A DNA stretch of 64,000 nt from Jatrophihabitans endophyticus (GTDB taxonomy: Bacteria; Actinomycetota; Actinomycetes; Mycobacteriales; Jatrophihabitantaceae). Every line of letters starts with the position of its first letter. Position 1 is the first letter of the stretch. Shown here one piece after another: positions 52,604 to 61,479 of the stretch. A program made the translations under genes and the position numbers. A model generated the notes under the pieces. It searched no databases. It was not told the origin of the DNA and was given only the letters and a program-made list of their open reading frames with translations. Where the stretch lies: assembly GCF_900129455.1 (NCBI RefSeq), contig NZ_FQVU01000001.1, forward strand, positions 372,001 to 436,000. The letters are read 5' to 3'.

Positions 52604-52784
52604 CCAGTGCTCCTGTCGGCGCGGTGCTGCGGGCCCCTCCCCCGCGGGCGTCCGGGTACGCCCACGGGCCACCTTAGAACCACGTGTGCATGCGGGACAG
52701 GCCGGCCCCCGGGGTGGCAGCTAGCTGTCCCGGAGGTGGCGGCGACAGCCTGCGTCCTCTAGCCTCCCGCCGATCCGGCTCAGG

Positions 52785-53114
52785 TCAGCGAACGTCGAAA
52801 CCGCCGCCCTCGATAATCGTCTGGACATTGCCCTCACGGGGGCAGGTGACGCGCGACGTCGCGCCGACCTTGACCCATGGCCCGTCGTATTCGCCGACAT
52901 AGCTGCCGCGCAGCGAGTCGTAGCACTTCACGTACACCCGCACCTGACCCGTGCCACCCGTACACCTGGCCGATGCGGTCTTCCCACCGTTCTGGCCGGT
53001 GAACGTGCACGAGGTCGGCAGCGCGTCCGCTCCCACGGCGAACGCTCCACCGCCCAGCGTCAGCGCGGTCAGCGCGGATGCGACGACGGCGATACGTGCT
53101 CCTGCTCGAGACAT
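52785..53114 (-). CDS. Small secreted protein
   Basis: 109 residues from ATG 53114. A signal peptide (IAVVASALTALTLGGGAFAVGADA) is followed by a mature part of about 77 residues with four cysteines that could form two disulfides (CTFTGQNGG, RCTGG, KCYD, TCPREG). No family recognised. The gene is isolated between the GNAT and liv genes. Confidence 0.65.
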   Translation of the reverse strand: MSRAGARIAVVASALTALTLGGGAFAVGADALPTSCTFTGQNGGKTASARCTGGTGQVRVYVKCYDSLRGSYVGEYDGPWVKVGATSRVTCPREGNVQTIIEGGGFDVR

Positions 53115-53220
53115 GTGCTCCCCTAGACGGTCGAGTGCGGACCTGACCGGACGACCCTCGCAACCGGCTGTGGGACGGACAAGCGGTGGGGCGGTATTTG
53201 TCCGGCTTTATCCGGGTCGA

Positions 53221-53943
53221 CTAGGACGCGACCTCGCCGCCGAGGTAAAGCGCGCGCACTCGGTCGTCGACGAGCAGATCGCTGCCGCTGCCGTCGAGAG
53301 CTACCGCGCCCGTCTCCAGGACGTAAGCCCAATCGGCCAGCGCCAGCGCCTTGGAGGCGTTCTGCTCCACCACGAGGATCGTCACGCCGTCGGCATTGAT
53401 CTGGCGCAGGATGTCGAAGATCTGCTTGACGATCAGCGGCGCCAGACCCATCGACGGCTCGTCGAGCAGCAGCAGCTTCGGCTTGGCCATCAGCGCCCGG
53501 CCGATCGCCAGCATCTGCTGCTCGCCACCGGACATCGTGCCCGCTGTCTGCGTCCGCCGCTCCTTGAGCCGGGGAAACAGATCGTAGACGTGGTCGAACT
53601 CGGCACCCAGGTTCTTGCGGTCCTTGCGGGCGTAGGCGCCCATGTCGAGGTTGTCGGCCACCGTCATGCCGGGGAACACCCCCCGACCCTCCGGTGCTTG
53701 GCTGATCCCTCGGACGACTCGCAGGTCGGCGCGCAACCGCGAGATGTCCTCGCCCTGGAACGTGATGCGTCCGTTCGAGAGCGGCCGCAGACCGGAGATG
53801 GCGCGCATGGTCGTGGTCTTGCCGGCGCCGTTGGCGCCGATCAACGTCACGATGCGCCCCTCGTCGACCGAGACGTTGATGTTGTGCAGCGCCTCGATCC
53901 GTCCGTAGGACACCGAGACATCGGTGAGCTCAAGCAGCGCCAT
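53221..53943 (-). CDS. livF: Branched-chain amino acid ABC transporter, ATP-binding protein LivF
   Basis: 240 residues from ATG 53943. Walker A GANGAGKTT, the signature MSGGEQQMLAIGRALM, Walker B LLLLDEPSMGLAP and the H-loop region VEQNASKALAL show a complete ABC ATPase of the LivF type. It starts 14 bp inside the end of livG. Last gene of livKHMGF. Confidence 0.95.
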   Translation of the reverse strand: MALLELTDVSVSYGRIEALHNINVSVDEGRIVTLIGANGAGKTTTMRAISGLRPLSNGRITFQGEDISRLRADLRVVRGISQAPEGRGVFPGMTVADNLDMGAYARKDRKNLGAEFDHVYDLFPRLKERRTQTAGTMSGGEQQMLAIGRALMAKPKLLLLDEPSMGLAPLIVKQIFDILRQINADGVTILVVEQNASKALALADWAYVLETGAVALDGSGSDLLVDDRVRALYLGGEVAS

Positions 53944-54859
53944 CGGTGTCTTCCTCCTCACCCAGGTAGGCGGCGACGACCGCCGGGTTGTTGCGGACCT
54001 CCTCCGGGCTGCCATCAGCGATCTTGTTCCCGAACTCCAGCACCACGATGCGATCGCAGACGCTCATGACGAGCCGCATGTCGTGCTCGATGAGCAGCAC
54101 GGTGTAGCCCTCGTCGCGCACCTGCTTGATCAGCTCGATCAGTTCGTCCTTCTCGGCCGGGTTGAAGCCGGCGGCCGGCTCGTCCAGGCAGAGCAACTTC
54201 GGCTCGGTAGCCAGCGCACGGGCGATCTCGAGCCTGCGCTGGTAACCGTAGGGCAGGTTGCGCGCCTTCTCGGCCGCACGGTCGGCGATGCCCACGAAGC
54301 GCAGCAGTGCCATCGCACGGTCGACGGCCGACCGCTCCTCGGCGAAGTGACGCGGCATGCGCACCAGGGCGCCGAGCACGCTCGTCTTGTGCCGGGCGTC
54401 GGTGCCGACGACAACGTTCTCGAGCGCGGTCATCTCGTTGAAGAGTCGGATGTTCTGGAACGTCCGGGCAATGCCCATCTGCGTGATCTTGTTCTTGCTC
54501 TGTCGGCGGATCTCCTGCTGGTCGAACCTGACCTGTCCGCTCGTTGCACGGTAGACGCCCGTCATCACGTTGAAGCAGGTCGTCTTTCCCGCGCCGTTGG
54601 GACCGATGAGCCCGAGGATCTCGCCGCGCCGCACGCCGAAGCTGACATCGTTCAGCGCAGTGAGCCCCCCGAACTTGAGCGTGATGTGATCCATCTCGAG
54701 CAGGGTCTCGCCGATGGGGACGTCCGCCTCGCGGTGGACGGCGACAGCCTCGACGATCTGCTCGTCGCTGACCTCGTCGAGCGGCACGTCCTCGGGAAGC
54801 AGCGCCTCGCCCGTCGGATCGGACTCGGCAGACTTGGCGTGCCTGGGGGTCTCGGTCAT
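53930..54859 (-). CDS. livG: Branched-chain amino acid ABC transporter, ATP-binding protein LivG
   Basis: 309 residues from ATG 54859. Walker [10 protein letters not shown], the signature region [15 protein letters not shown], Walker [14 protein letters not shown] and the C-terminal [20 protein letters not shown] typical of LivG. An acidic N-terminal extension of about 50 residues precedes the ABC domain. Overlaps livM (ATGA) and livF. Confidence 0.95.
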   Translation of the reverse strand: MTETPRHAKSAESDPTGEALLPEDVPLDEVSDEQIVEAVAVHREADVPIGETLLEMDHITLKFGGLTALNDVSFGVRRGEILGLIGPNGAGKTTCFNVMTGVYRATSGQVRFDQQEIRRQSKNKITQMGIARTFQNIRLFNEMTALENVVVGTDARHKTSVLGALVRMPRHFAEERSAVDRAMALLRFVGIADRAAEKARNLPYGYQRRLEIARALATEPKLLCLDEPAAGFNPAEKDELIELIKQVRDEGYTVLLIEHDMRLVMSVCDRIVVLEFGNKIADGSPEEVRNNPAVVAAYLGEEEDTDGAA

Positions 54860-56487
54860 GACACGGTGCCGATCGACGAGGCGCCCGAACCCTGGGCGTC
54901 GGACGAGAGCGCGCCACCCGACTCCGTGGGCGGTGGACCGCCGGTGATGCGCTGGTAGGCAGTGCGCCCGTAGGTGAGCAGTCGCTGCCGCGCGCCCAAC
55001 AGACCCTGCGGCCGGAAGATCATCAAGACGATGAGGGCGATACCGAAGATGAGCAGTCGCTTGTCGGCGATCCCGGTGAACCGGTCCGGGATGTAGGACA
55101 CCAACGCGCCGCCGACGATGACGCCCACCTTGTTCCCGGCCCCGCCGAGCACGACGGCGGCGAGGAACAGAATGGACGTGACCGGGTCGAACTTCTGGTT
55201 GTTCACGAAGCCGATCTGCGCCGCGTAGAGCGTGCCCGACAGGCCGCCGATCGCGGCGCCGACCACGAAGCCCCACAGCTTGAACTTGAACGTGGGTACG
55301 CCCATGATCTCGGCGGCGTCCTCGTCGTCGCGGATCGCCACCCAAGCACGACCGACGCGACTGCGCTCGAGATTCCCGACGAGAACGAGAACGACCACGA
55401 TGAAGGCCACGGTCAGGTAGAAGAACGCCGTGCCGCCGGTCGTTTGCTGGAACACCGGATCCTTGCCCTCCGACCCGGGCGGGCCGCCGATGTTCTGGAA
55501 GCCGCTCTGGCCGCGCAACGGCGGAACGTTGTCCGCGACGAGGCGGACGATCTCGCCGAAGCCCAGCGTGACGATGGCGAGGTAGTCACCTCGCAGTCGC
55601 AGTGTCGGACCACCCAGGATCAAGCCGAAGATCATCGTGATGCCCATGGCGATCGGCACGCTGACGAGCCAGCCCCACGTGGGGCTGGTCAGGTACTGCA
55701 CGGTGGAGTCCGAACTGGTCAGCAACGCGGACACGTAGGCGCCGATGGCGAAGAAGCCGACGTAGCCGAGGTCGAGCAGACCTGCCTGCCCGACGACGAC
55801 GTTCAAGCCGATCGCGATCAACGCGTAACGGGACGCGTTGAACAGAGCGATGCCGAAGTCCGTGCCGGGCTCGGTCGACAGCGAGCCGATCAGCGGGGTC
55901 GTCGACTCGAGCAGCGGCAACACGATCAGGATGGCCAGGATGATGAGGCAGAACGCCCACTGCTGCGGACGCGGGAGCGAGTTCCACTTCAGGGTCGAAC
56001 GTTGCCGGACGCTGCTGTACTCGGTGGGCAGTCCGGCGGCGAACCATGCGACCATCTCGCTCGTGTTCATCAGGACGATCGCGACGATGCCCAGCAGCAC
56101 CACGGGTGCCGCGATCAGGGCAGCCGTGGCCGCCTGGATGCGACCGAGCCAGAGCAACATGACGATGATGGCGATGACGCTGCCGACGATGATCGCCTGG
56201 CGCCCCTTGGGAACGCCTCGACGCAGCAGGACGGCGCCCCACACCAGCAGGGCCGCCGCGAGTAGCGAGCTCACCCCGTCGAGAACGAACTCCAGCGTGC
56301 CGCCGGTGGCCTCGATGGCGGCCTTGCCGCCCTCGTAGACCGGGTGCTGCGCGAGGAAGTTGAGGCCGGCCAGCACCATCAGCACGGCGACGACGCCGGC
56401 GAACGCCGTCCCGACGGCGGCAGTCGCGGGCAACGGGCGTTCGGCGTGCGCCGTCGGAGTGGACGGTCCGGGCAGGGTGGTGGTCAT
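54856..56487 (-). CDS. livM: Branched-chain amino acid ABC transporter, permease LivM
   Basis: 543 residues from ATG 56487. The C-terminal 330 residues are the LivM permease (YALIAIGLNVVVGQAGLLDLG, LRGDYLAIVTLGFGEIVRL, GRAWVAIRDDEDAAEIMG). The first 200 residues are an extra membrane section with about four helices (AAVGTAFAGVVAVLMVLAGL, AIIVGSVIAIIVMLLWLG), so the protein is much longer than the usual 330-420 residues. The extra helices may tune the channel or join another partner. Confidence 0.92.
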   Translation of the reverse strand: MTTTLPGPSTPTAHAERPLPATAAVGTAFAGVVAVLMVLAGLNFLAQHPVYEGGKAAIEATGGTLEFVLDGVSSLLAAALLVWGAVLLRRGVPKGRQAIIVGSVIAIIVMLLWLGRIQAATAALIAAPVVLLGIVAIVLMNTSEMVAWFAAGLPTEYSSVRQRSTLKWNSLPRPQQWAFCLIILAILIVLPLLESTTPLIGSLSTEPGTDFGIALFNASRYALIAIGLNVVVGQAGLLDLGYVGFFAIGAYVSALLTSSDSTVQYLTSPTWGWLVSVPIAMGITMIFGLILGGPTLRLRGDYLAIVTLGFGEIVRLVADNVPPLRGQSGFQNIGGPPGSEGKDPVFQQTTGGTAFFYLTVAFIVVVLVLVGNLERSRVGRAWVAIRDDEDAAEIMGVPTFKFKLWGFVVGAAIGGLSGTLYAAQIGFVNNQKFDPVTSILFLAAVVLGGAGNKVGVIVGGALVSYIPDRFTGIADKRLLIFGIALIVLMIFRPQGLLGARQRLLTYGRTAYQRITGGPPPTESGGALSSDAQGSGASSIGTVS

Positions 56488-57491
56488 ACGCGGGCCCGTC
56501 CCATCGACTCGCCGAGAATGCCGGTCGGTCGGAACATGAGGATGACGATCAGCAGCACGAACGCCACGACGTCCTTCCACTGACCCCCGAAGAGCGTCTG
56601 TCCGTAGTTCTCTGCGAGACCCAGGATCATCCCGCCGAGCAGCGCCCCGCGCAGATTGCCGATGCCGCCGAGGACGGCGGCCACGAACGCCTTGATGCCG
56701 AGCAGGAAGCCGCCGTTGTAGAGGACAGTCGCCGGGCGGTACATCATGTACAACGCCGCGCCGATGCCCGCGACGATGCCGCCGATGACGAAGGTGAGCA
56801 TGAAGACGCGCTCGCGGTTGACGCCCATCAGGGTCGCGGTCGTCGGGTCCTGCGCGACGGCCCGGATGCCGCGGCCGAGACGCGTCGTGCGGATGAACAG
56901 GTCGACGGCGAACATCAGGACGATCGCGGCGACGAAGAGCAGTATCTGCACGTTGGTGACCGGCGCGGAGAACAGGTTGAACTGCACGTTCTGCTGAACC
57001 ACGAACAGCGCCGGCTGCGCGTTCTGACCGACGAAGTTGAAGTACAGCTGCTGGATGACCAGCGAGGCGCCGATGGCCGTGATCAGGAAGACCAGCGGCG
57101 GCGCGTTGCGCCCGCGCAGGGGACGGTAGGCCACCCGCTCGACCACCAGGGCGGTTCCACCGGATGCGAGCGCGGCGACCGCGACCGCGAGGATCGCGTA
57201 GAGCGCGATCTCGAACCCGGACACACCCCCCGGCACGACGCCGGGCTCGAAGCCGGTGAGGCGCAGTGTCGCGTAGGCCGCGAACGAGCCGGTGATGAAC
57301 ACCTCGGAGTGCGCGAAGTTGATCAGGCGCAGCACGCCGTAGACCAGGGTGTAGCCGATGGCGATGAGGGCGTAGACGGATCCGAAGGCGAGGCCCTGGA
57401 CGGTGTTCGGCCAGAACAGGTCGACGAACGCCGACGTGTCGAAGCCGATCCAGTCCACGGCCATCGGCGTGACGGCGAGAGTCGAGCTCAA
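56484..57491 (-). CDS. livH: Branched-chain amino acid ABC transporter, permease LivH
   Basis: 335 residues with a TTG start at 57491 (AGGAG 9 bp upstream); ATG 57464 is an alternative. GLAFGSVYALIAIGYTLVYG, LINFAHSEVFITGSF and RAVAQDPTTATLMGVN are LivH hallmarks. About eight helices. Overlaps livM by 4 bp. Confidence 0.94.
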   Translation of the reverse strand: MSSTLAVTPMAVDWIGFDTSAFVDLFWPNTVQGLAFGSVYALIAIGYTLVYGVLRLINFAHSEVFITGSFAAYATLRLTGFEPGVVPGGVSGFEIALYAILAVAVAALASGGTALVVERVAYRPLRGRNAPPLVFLITAIGASLVIQQLYFNFVGQNAQPALFVVQQNVQFNLFSAPVTNVQILLFVAAIVLMFAVDLFIRTTRLGRGIRAVAQDPTTATLMGVNRERVFMLTFVIGGIVAGIGAALYMMYRPATVLYNGGFLLGIKAFVAAVLGGIGNLRGALLGGMILGLAENYGQTLFGGQWKDVVAFVLLIVILMFRPTGILGESMGRARV

Positions 57492-57584
57492 GGGGCGGGG
57501 CTCCTGCGGGTGTCGCGAGCGGTGAGGTGTCGTGCGATCGCTCCGGCCCGGGGGTCACCCGGGCCGGAGCGGAACATCACGGTC

Positions 57585-58826
57585 TTACGAGAGCTGCTTG
57601 TACTTGACGATCTCGTTGCCCTTGACCACGTAGGACCAGATGGCCACGGTGCCGGAGAGCTCTCCGTCGGCAGCGAACTTGTAGTGCTTGGTGATGCCGT
57701 CGGCGTCGTAACCCTTGACCCAGGTGAGCAGCTTGGCGCGGGTGGTGTTGCCCTTGTCGATGCCCGCGAGCTGGATGGTCGCGGCGTCGTAGGCCTCGGA
57801 GGAGTAGGTCTGCGGCTCGGTGCCGTAGGCCTTCTTGTACTCCGACGCGAACTTCGCGGCGGCGTCGGCCGGGACGCACGGGCAGGTGAAGTACGCGCCC
57901 TGCGCGGCGGACTGACCGGCAGCCTTGATGAACTCCGGGTCCTTCGTGCCGTCCGGCGCGACGAACTTGCCCTGGTAGCCCTGCTGCTTCAGCTGCTGGG
58001 CGAGCGGCCCCGCCTCCGGGTAGTACCCGGCATAGAAGACGGCGTCCGGCTGCGCGCCGACAACCTTGTTGACCGTGGCCGAGAAGTCGGTCTGCTTGGT
58101 CTTGACGTCGTCGGTGCAGGTCACCTTCGAGCCGAGCGCCTTCTTGACCGCGGCGCCGAGGCCGGTGCCGTACTCGGAGTCGTCCTGGATGACGCAGACC
58201 TTGCTGGCCTTCAGGTCGTCGGAGATGAACTTGGCGGCGGCGGGGCCCTGCGACGCGTCGTTGCCGAGCGCGCGGAAGAAGGTCTTCCAGCCGTTCTGGG
58301 ACAGGCCGGGGTTGGTGGCCGACGGCGTGATGGTGACCAGACCGGCGCTGTTGAACGCCTTGCCGACCGCCTTCGACTCGCCGGAGAACGGCAGGCCGAC
58401 GACACCGATGATGTCCTTGGAGTTGATCGCCTGGGTGACGACACCCGGCGCCTTGTCCGGTGAGCCCTCGGAGTCGAACTGCTTGAAGCCGACCTTGCAG
58501 CCGGGGTTGGCGGCGTTGTGCTGGTCGACGGCGAGCTTGGCACCATTGCGGATCGCCTGGCCCAGGGCCGCACTGTCGCCGTTGATGGTGCCGATGTAGG
58601 CGAGGCTCAGGCCGCTGGCGCACTTCGCCTTGCCGTCGCCCGCGGGCAGGACCGGCTTGAGCGCGGTCGCCGCCGGCGCCGAGCTGCTGGAGCTCGAGCT
58701 GCTCGTGCCACCCGACGGGGCGGCCGCGGTGTCGCTGCTGGTGTCACCACCCTTGCTGGAACATCCGGCCAGAGCCAGGGTGCCGGCGGTGAACGCCACC
58801 ACCGCAGTTGTCAGTCGTCGTCGCAC
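57585..58826 (-). CDS. livK: Branched-chain amino acid ABC transporter, substrate-binding lipoprotein LivK
   Basis: 413 residues from GTG 58826, with AGGAGG upstream. The lipobox LALAGC (Cys22) anchors it, followed by a Ser/Gly linker and a type I periplasmic-binding fold (LSLAYIGTINGDSAALGQAI, VVGLPFSGESKAV, TPSATNPGLS). Two Cys pairs (CASG, CTDD, TCPC) may form disulfides. Ligand probably leucine/isoleucine/valine or a related amide; the gene set does not show which. Confidence 0.93.
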   Translation of the reverse strand: MRRRLTTAVVAFTAGTLALAGCSSKGGDTSSDTAAAPSGGTSSSSSSSSAPAATALKPVLPAGDGKAKCASGLSLAYIGTINGDSAALGQAIRNGAKLAVDQHNAANPGCKVGFKQFDSEGSPDKAPGVVTQAINSKDIIGVVGLPFSGESKAVGKAFNSAGLVTITPSATNPGLSQNGWKTFFRALGNDASQGPAAAKFISDDLKASKVCVIQDDSEYGTGLGAAVKKALGSKVTCTDDVKTKQTDFSATVNKVVGAQPDAVFYAGYYPEAGPLAQQLKQQGYQGKFVAPDGTKDPEFIKAAGQSAAQGAYFTCPCVPADAAAKFASEYKKAYGTEPQTYSSEAYDAATIQLAGIDKGNTTRAKLLTWVKGYDADGITKHYKFAADGELSGTVAIWSYVVKGNEIVKYKQLS

Positions 58827-58989
58827 TGCTGAGCCTCCTGTGAGGGCTTCGAGACATGTTTCGTCGGCGCGCGCCGGTGGCGCAGCCGGTTGGCGGGACG
58901 TTAGCCGATCATGCGGGTGCTCGGAACCTAGCCGAACGGCCCTCGTCCGCGTCGTGACCAAATCTCCACCGACGGCCGAGGGGATTTGT

Positions 58990-59011
58990 CCGGTTACTCC
59001 GCGGTAACCGG
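58990..59011. terminator. Hairpin overlapping the pdtaR stop codon
   Basis: Perfect arms CCGGTTAC (58990-58997) and GTAACCGG (59004-59011) with a 6-base loop. It spans the TAA of pdtaR. No T-run, so a terminator role is uncertain. Confidence 0.4.
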
Positions 59012-59620
59012 CTCCTGGGTGGTGTCGCCACCCAGGACGAGCTCGGCGACGACCTTCATCGGACGGCGGTTGTCCATGGCGGCGCGCTGGATCCAGCGGA
59101 AGGCCTCGGGCTCGGACATGCCGTGCTCGGTCATCAACGCGCCCTTCGCCCGCTCGATCAGCTTGCGCGCCTCGAGGCGGTCCTTGAGCCCGGTGACCTC
59201 GGTCTCGAGCGCCCGCATCTCGGCGAAGCGCGAGGTCGCCATCTCGATGGCCGGGAGGAGGTCGCGCTTCTGGAACGGCTTGACGAGGTAGGCCATCGCA
59301 CCGGCGTCGCGCGCGCGCTCGATGAGATCGCGCTGGCTGAACGCAGTGAGCATGACGACGGGCGCGATGCGCGCCTCGGTGATCTGCGCGGCCGCGGCGA
59401 TGCCGTCCATCTTGGGCATCTTGATGTCGCAGATGACCAGGTCGGGGTCGAGCTCGCTCGCGAGGGCGACGGCCTGCTCGCCGTCGGCCGCCTCGCCGAC
59501 GACGTCGAGCCCCTCCTCCTCGAGCATCTCGCGCAGGTCGAGGCGGATCAACGCCTCGTCCTCGGCGATCAGGACGCGGAGCCCGAGCTGTGACGGGGAT
59601 CCGGCGGGCGAGGCTGCCAT
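58994..59620 (-). CDS. pdtaR: ANTAR-domain response regulator
   Basis: 208 residues from ATG 59620. The receiver domain has RVLIAEDEALIRLDL, the phospho-acceptor D65 in LVICDIKMPKMDG and the conserved Lys in LVKPFQKRD. The C-terminal ANTAR domain (about 140-200, AKGALMTEHGMSEPEAFRWI) binds paired RNA hairpins and prevents termination. M. tuberculosis PdtaR (Rv1626) is the reference; here it sits in the same neighbourhood. The PdtaS kinase is not in the window. Confidence 0.93.
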   Translation of the reverse strand: MAASPAGSPSQLGLRVLIAEDEALIRLDLREMLEEEGLDVVGEAADGEQAVALASELDPDLVICDIKMPKMDGIAAAAQITEARIAPVVMLTAFSQRDLIERARDAGAMAYLVKPFQKRDLLPAIEMATSRFAEMRALETEVTGLKDRLEARKLIERAKGALMTEHGMSEPEAFRWIQRAAMDNRRPMKVVAELVLGGDTTQEPVTAE

Positions 59621-59703
59621 CTCGAGCGTCTCCGATCAGCCGACAACGTTGGCGACGAGTGCGAGTGATCAGCGTAGCGACGGTATTGTTTCGGTCGCAC
59701 TAC

Positions 59704-59784
59704 GCCCCTGTGATGGAACGGGAGACATGGCGCCCTCAAAAGGCGTTGCCGAAAGGCGTGTGGGTTCGAATCCCACCGGGGGCA
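59704..59784 (+). tRNA. tRNA-Leu (CAA)
   Basis: 81 nt. The acceptor stem is GCCCCTG/CGGGGGC, the anticodon loop CTCAAAA (anticodon CAA), with a long type II variable arm (GTTGCCGAAAGGCGT) and T-loop GTTCGAATC. Discriminator A. CCA is not encoded (ACCG). Confidence 0.95.
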
Positions 59785-59809
59785 CCGAACGGACGGCGCG
59801 GCCGTCCGG

Positions 59810-61438
59810 TCAGCCGACGTCCTGGACGATCGAGATCTGCTGGTCGGGCGTGAAGCGGAACTCGGTGATCCCCACGAGCGCGCCGGACTTCCGGTCGACG
59901 CCGACGACGTAGACGAAGGCGTCGTGGTGCAGCGGGCCGACGGTCAGGCTGGAGGCGAAGGTCCGGTCGACCGCCGCCTCCCCCGGCGCGCCGCCGGCCG
60001 AGCCCCCGGTGAACTGGCTCCCCTCGCCGCCGCCGGTCAGCGGCACGCTCTCCGGCCCCGCCTGCTGGTGGGTGTGGCCGTCGAGGGCGAGCGTGACCTT
60101 GCCGCAGCCGTCGCGCAGCACCTGCTCGCCGACCGTCGGGTCGTGGGCGACCGCGATCAGCGGCGCGGTCGCCGAGCACGCGACACGCGCGATGCCCTGG
60201 GCCTGCTGGTCCAGGGCGCGGGTGCGCCCCGCGGCGGTGGCGGGCCGGATCCCCTCGCCGTAGCGGCTGGTGCGCGGGTCCGGGCTGCCGACGAAGCGCA
60301 GCCCGTCGGTCTCGACGACGTCCTTCTCGAGCGTCTTCATGCCCTGGTCCCGCTCGTCACGGACGGTCCGTGGCGAGTCGTGGTTGCCGCCGACCATCAC
60401 GTCGGTGATGTCGGCGCGGCGCGACTGCTGCGCCAGGTTGCGGGTGCACACCGACTCGAAGGCGAAGGACCCGCTGAACGCGTCGTCGCCGGCACTGACC
60501 AGGGTGTGCACGCCGAGGCGGCGCAGCAGCGCGACCGTCACGCGGTCCATCCCGATGTTGCAGTGCCGGTCGGCGACGAAGCCGAACGAGGCGACGTCCT
60601 GGCCCGCTGTACCGACCGGCAGCGTGACGGTCCCCGTGTCGAGGCGCGCGAGCAGCCGATCGCGCAGCGTGTCGTAGTAGGCGTCGGTCTGGCCGGCGTA
60701 GGTCCGGATGTAATTGCGCGCCGCGACCAGGGCCGGGCTGAGCAGCCCGGAGACCTCGACGTCGGCCAGCGGCGTGCCCGCGAGGACGGGATTGCCGACC
60801 ACCCGGCGCGGCGCGGGCAGGTGAGCCCGCCCCGACGGCACCAGCGCGACGACGAGGACGACGACGAGCGCCCCGGCGATCCGTACCGTCCACGTCCGCT
60901 CGGGGCGGCGGTAGGCCCGGCTCGTGGCCCGCGCCGCGCCGTCCGGATCGTGCGTGTGGTCGAAGGACCTCCGCCACCGCCGGTACCACCACCACGCCCC
61001 GGTCACGAGCAGCACCGCGACGGCGCCCCCGACGACCCAGCGCACGAGGTGCCAGATCAGCTCGTGGCGCACGTCGCTGACGAGCTGCTCGGGATCGCTG
61101 TAGGCGGCGACGTAGGCCGGCACCACGTCGGTGTTGAGCCTGCCGTTGCTCACGAGCTGCGCGGCGTCGAAGTCGATGACGGCACGGACGCCGACCGGCT
61201 CGCCGGCGAGCGTGCGCGACGACGCGCGGGTGAGCGTCACGAGCCCGGTCACGCCGATCCGGTCGACCGTCTCGCCCGGTTCGAGCCAGACCCGGGTGTC
61301 GCTGCCCGCGATCTCGACGTGGGCCGGCGTCACGACGCCGCCGATCAGTCCGAGGACCGCGCCCACGACCGCGAGCAGCAGCACGGCGAGCACACGCCGG
61401 GTGACGCGGCCGACCTGGGGTACTCGTGCGCCCGCCAC
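59810..61438 (-). CDS. Membrane-anchored metallophosphoesterase
   Basis: 542 residues from GTG 61438. Three hydrophobic segments: the N-terminal helix (LAVLLLAVVGAVLGLIGGVV), one near 140 and one near 190. The C-terminal half is a calcineurin-like domain: VADRHCN, SAGDDAFSG, VGGNHDS, VAHDP and LDGHTHQ provide the metal ligands. It would hydrolyse a phosphoester outside the membrane. Divergent from a PLP decarboxylase gene by 41 bp. Confidence 0.82.
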   Translation of the reverse strand: MAGARVPQVGRVTRRVLAVLLLAVVGAVLGLIGGVVTPAHVEIAGSDTRVWLEPGETVDRIGVTGLVTLTRASSRTLAGEPVGVRAVIDFDAAQLVSNGRLNTDVVPAYVAAYSDPEQLVSDVRHELIWHLVRWVVGGAVAVLLVTGAWWWYRRWRRSFDHTHDPDGAARATSRAYRRPERTWTVRIAGALVVVLVVALVPSGRAHLPAPRRVVGNPVLAGTPLADVEVSGLLSPALVAARNYIRTYAGQTDAYYDTLRDRLLARLDTGTVTLPVGTAGQDVASFGFVADRHCNIGMDRVTVALLRRLGVHTLVSAGDDAFSGSFAFESVCTRNLAQQSRRADITDVMVGGNHDSPRTVRDERDQGMKTLEKDVVETDGLRFVGSPDPRTSRYGEGIRPATAAGRTRALDQQAQGIARVACSATAPLIAVAHDPTVGEQVLRDGCGKVTLALDGHTHQQAGPESVPLTGGGEGSQFTGGSAGGAPGEAAVDRTFASSLTVGPLHHDAFVYVVGVDRKSGALVGITEFRFTPDQQISIVQDVG

Positions 61439-61479
61439 CGGACCGACGGTACCGAGCGCCGCTGGTTACGCTCGCCGGC

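Noticed and set aside
53176-53204. Inverted repeat CGGACAA / TTGTCCG after livF as a terminator
   Set aside because: Only 7-bp arms with a 15-base loop and no T-run; a TTTGTCCGG stretch also occurs near 58985, but nine bases are too few to call a repeat family.
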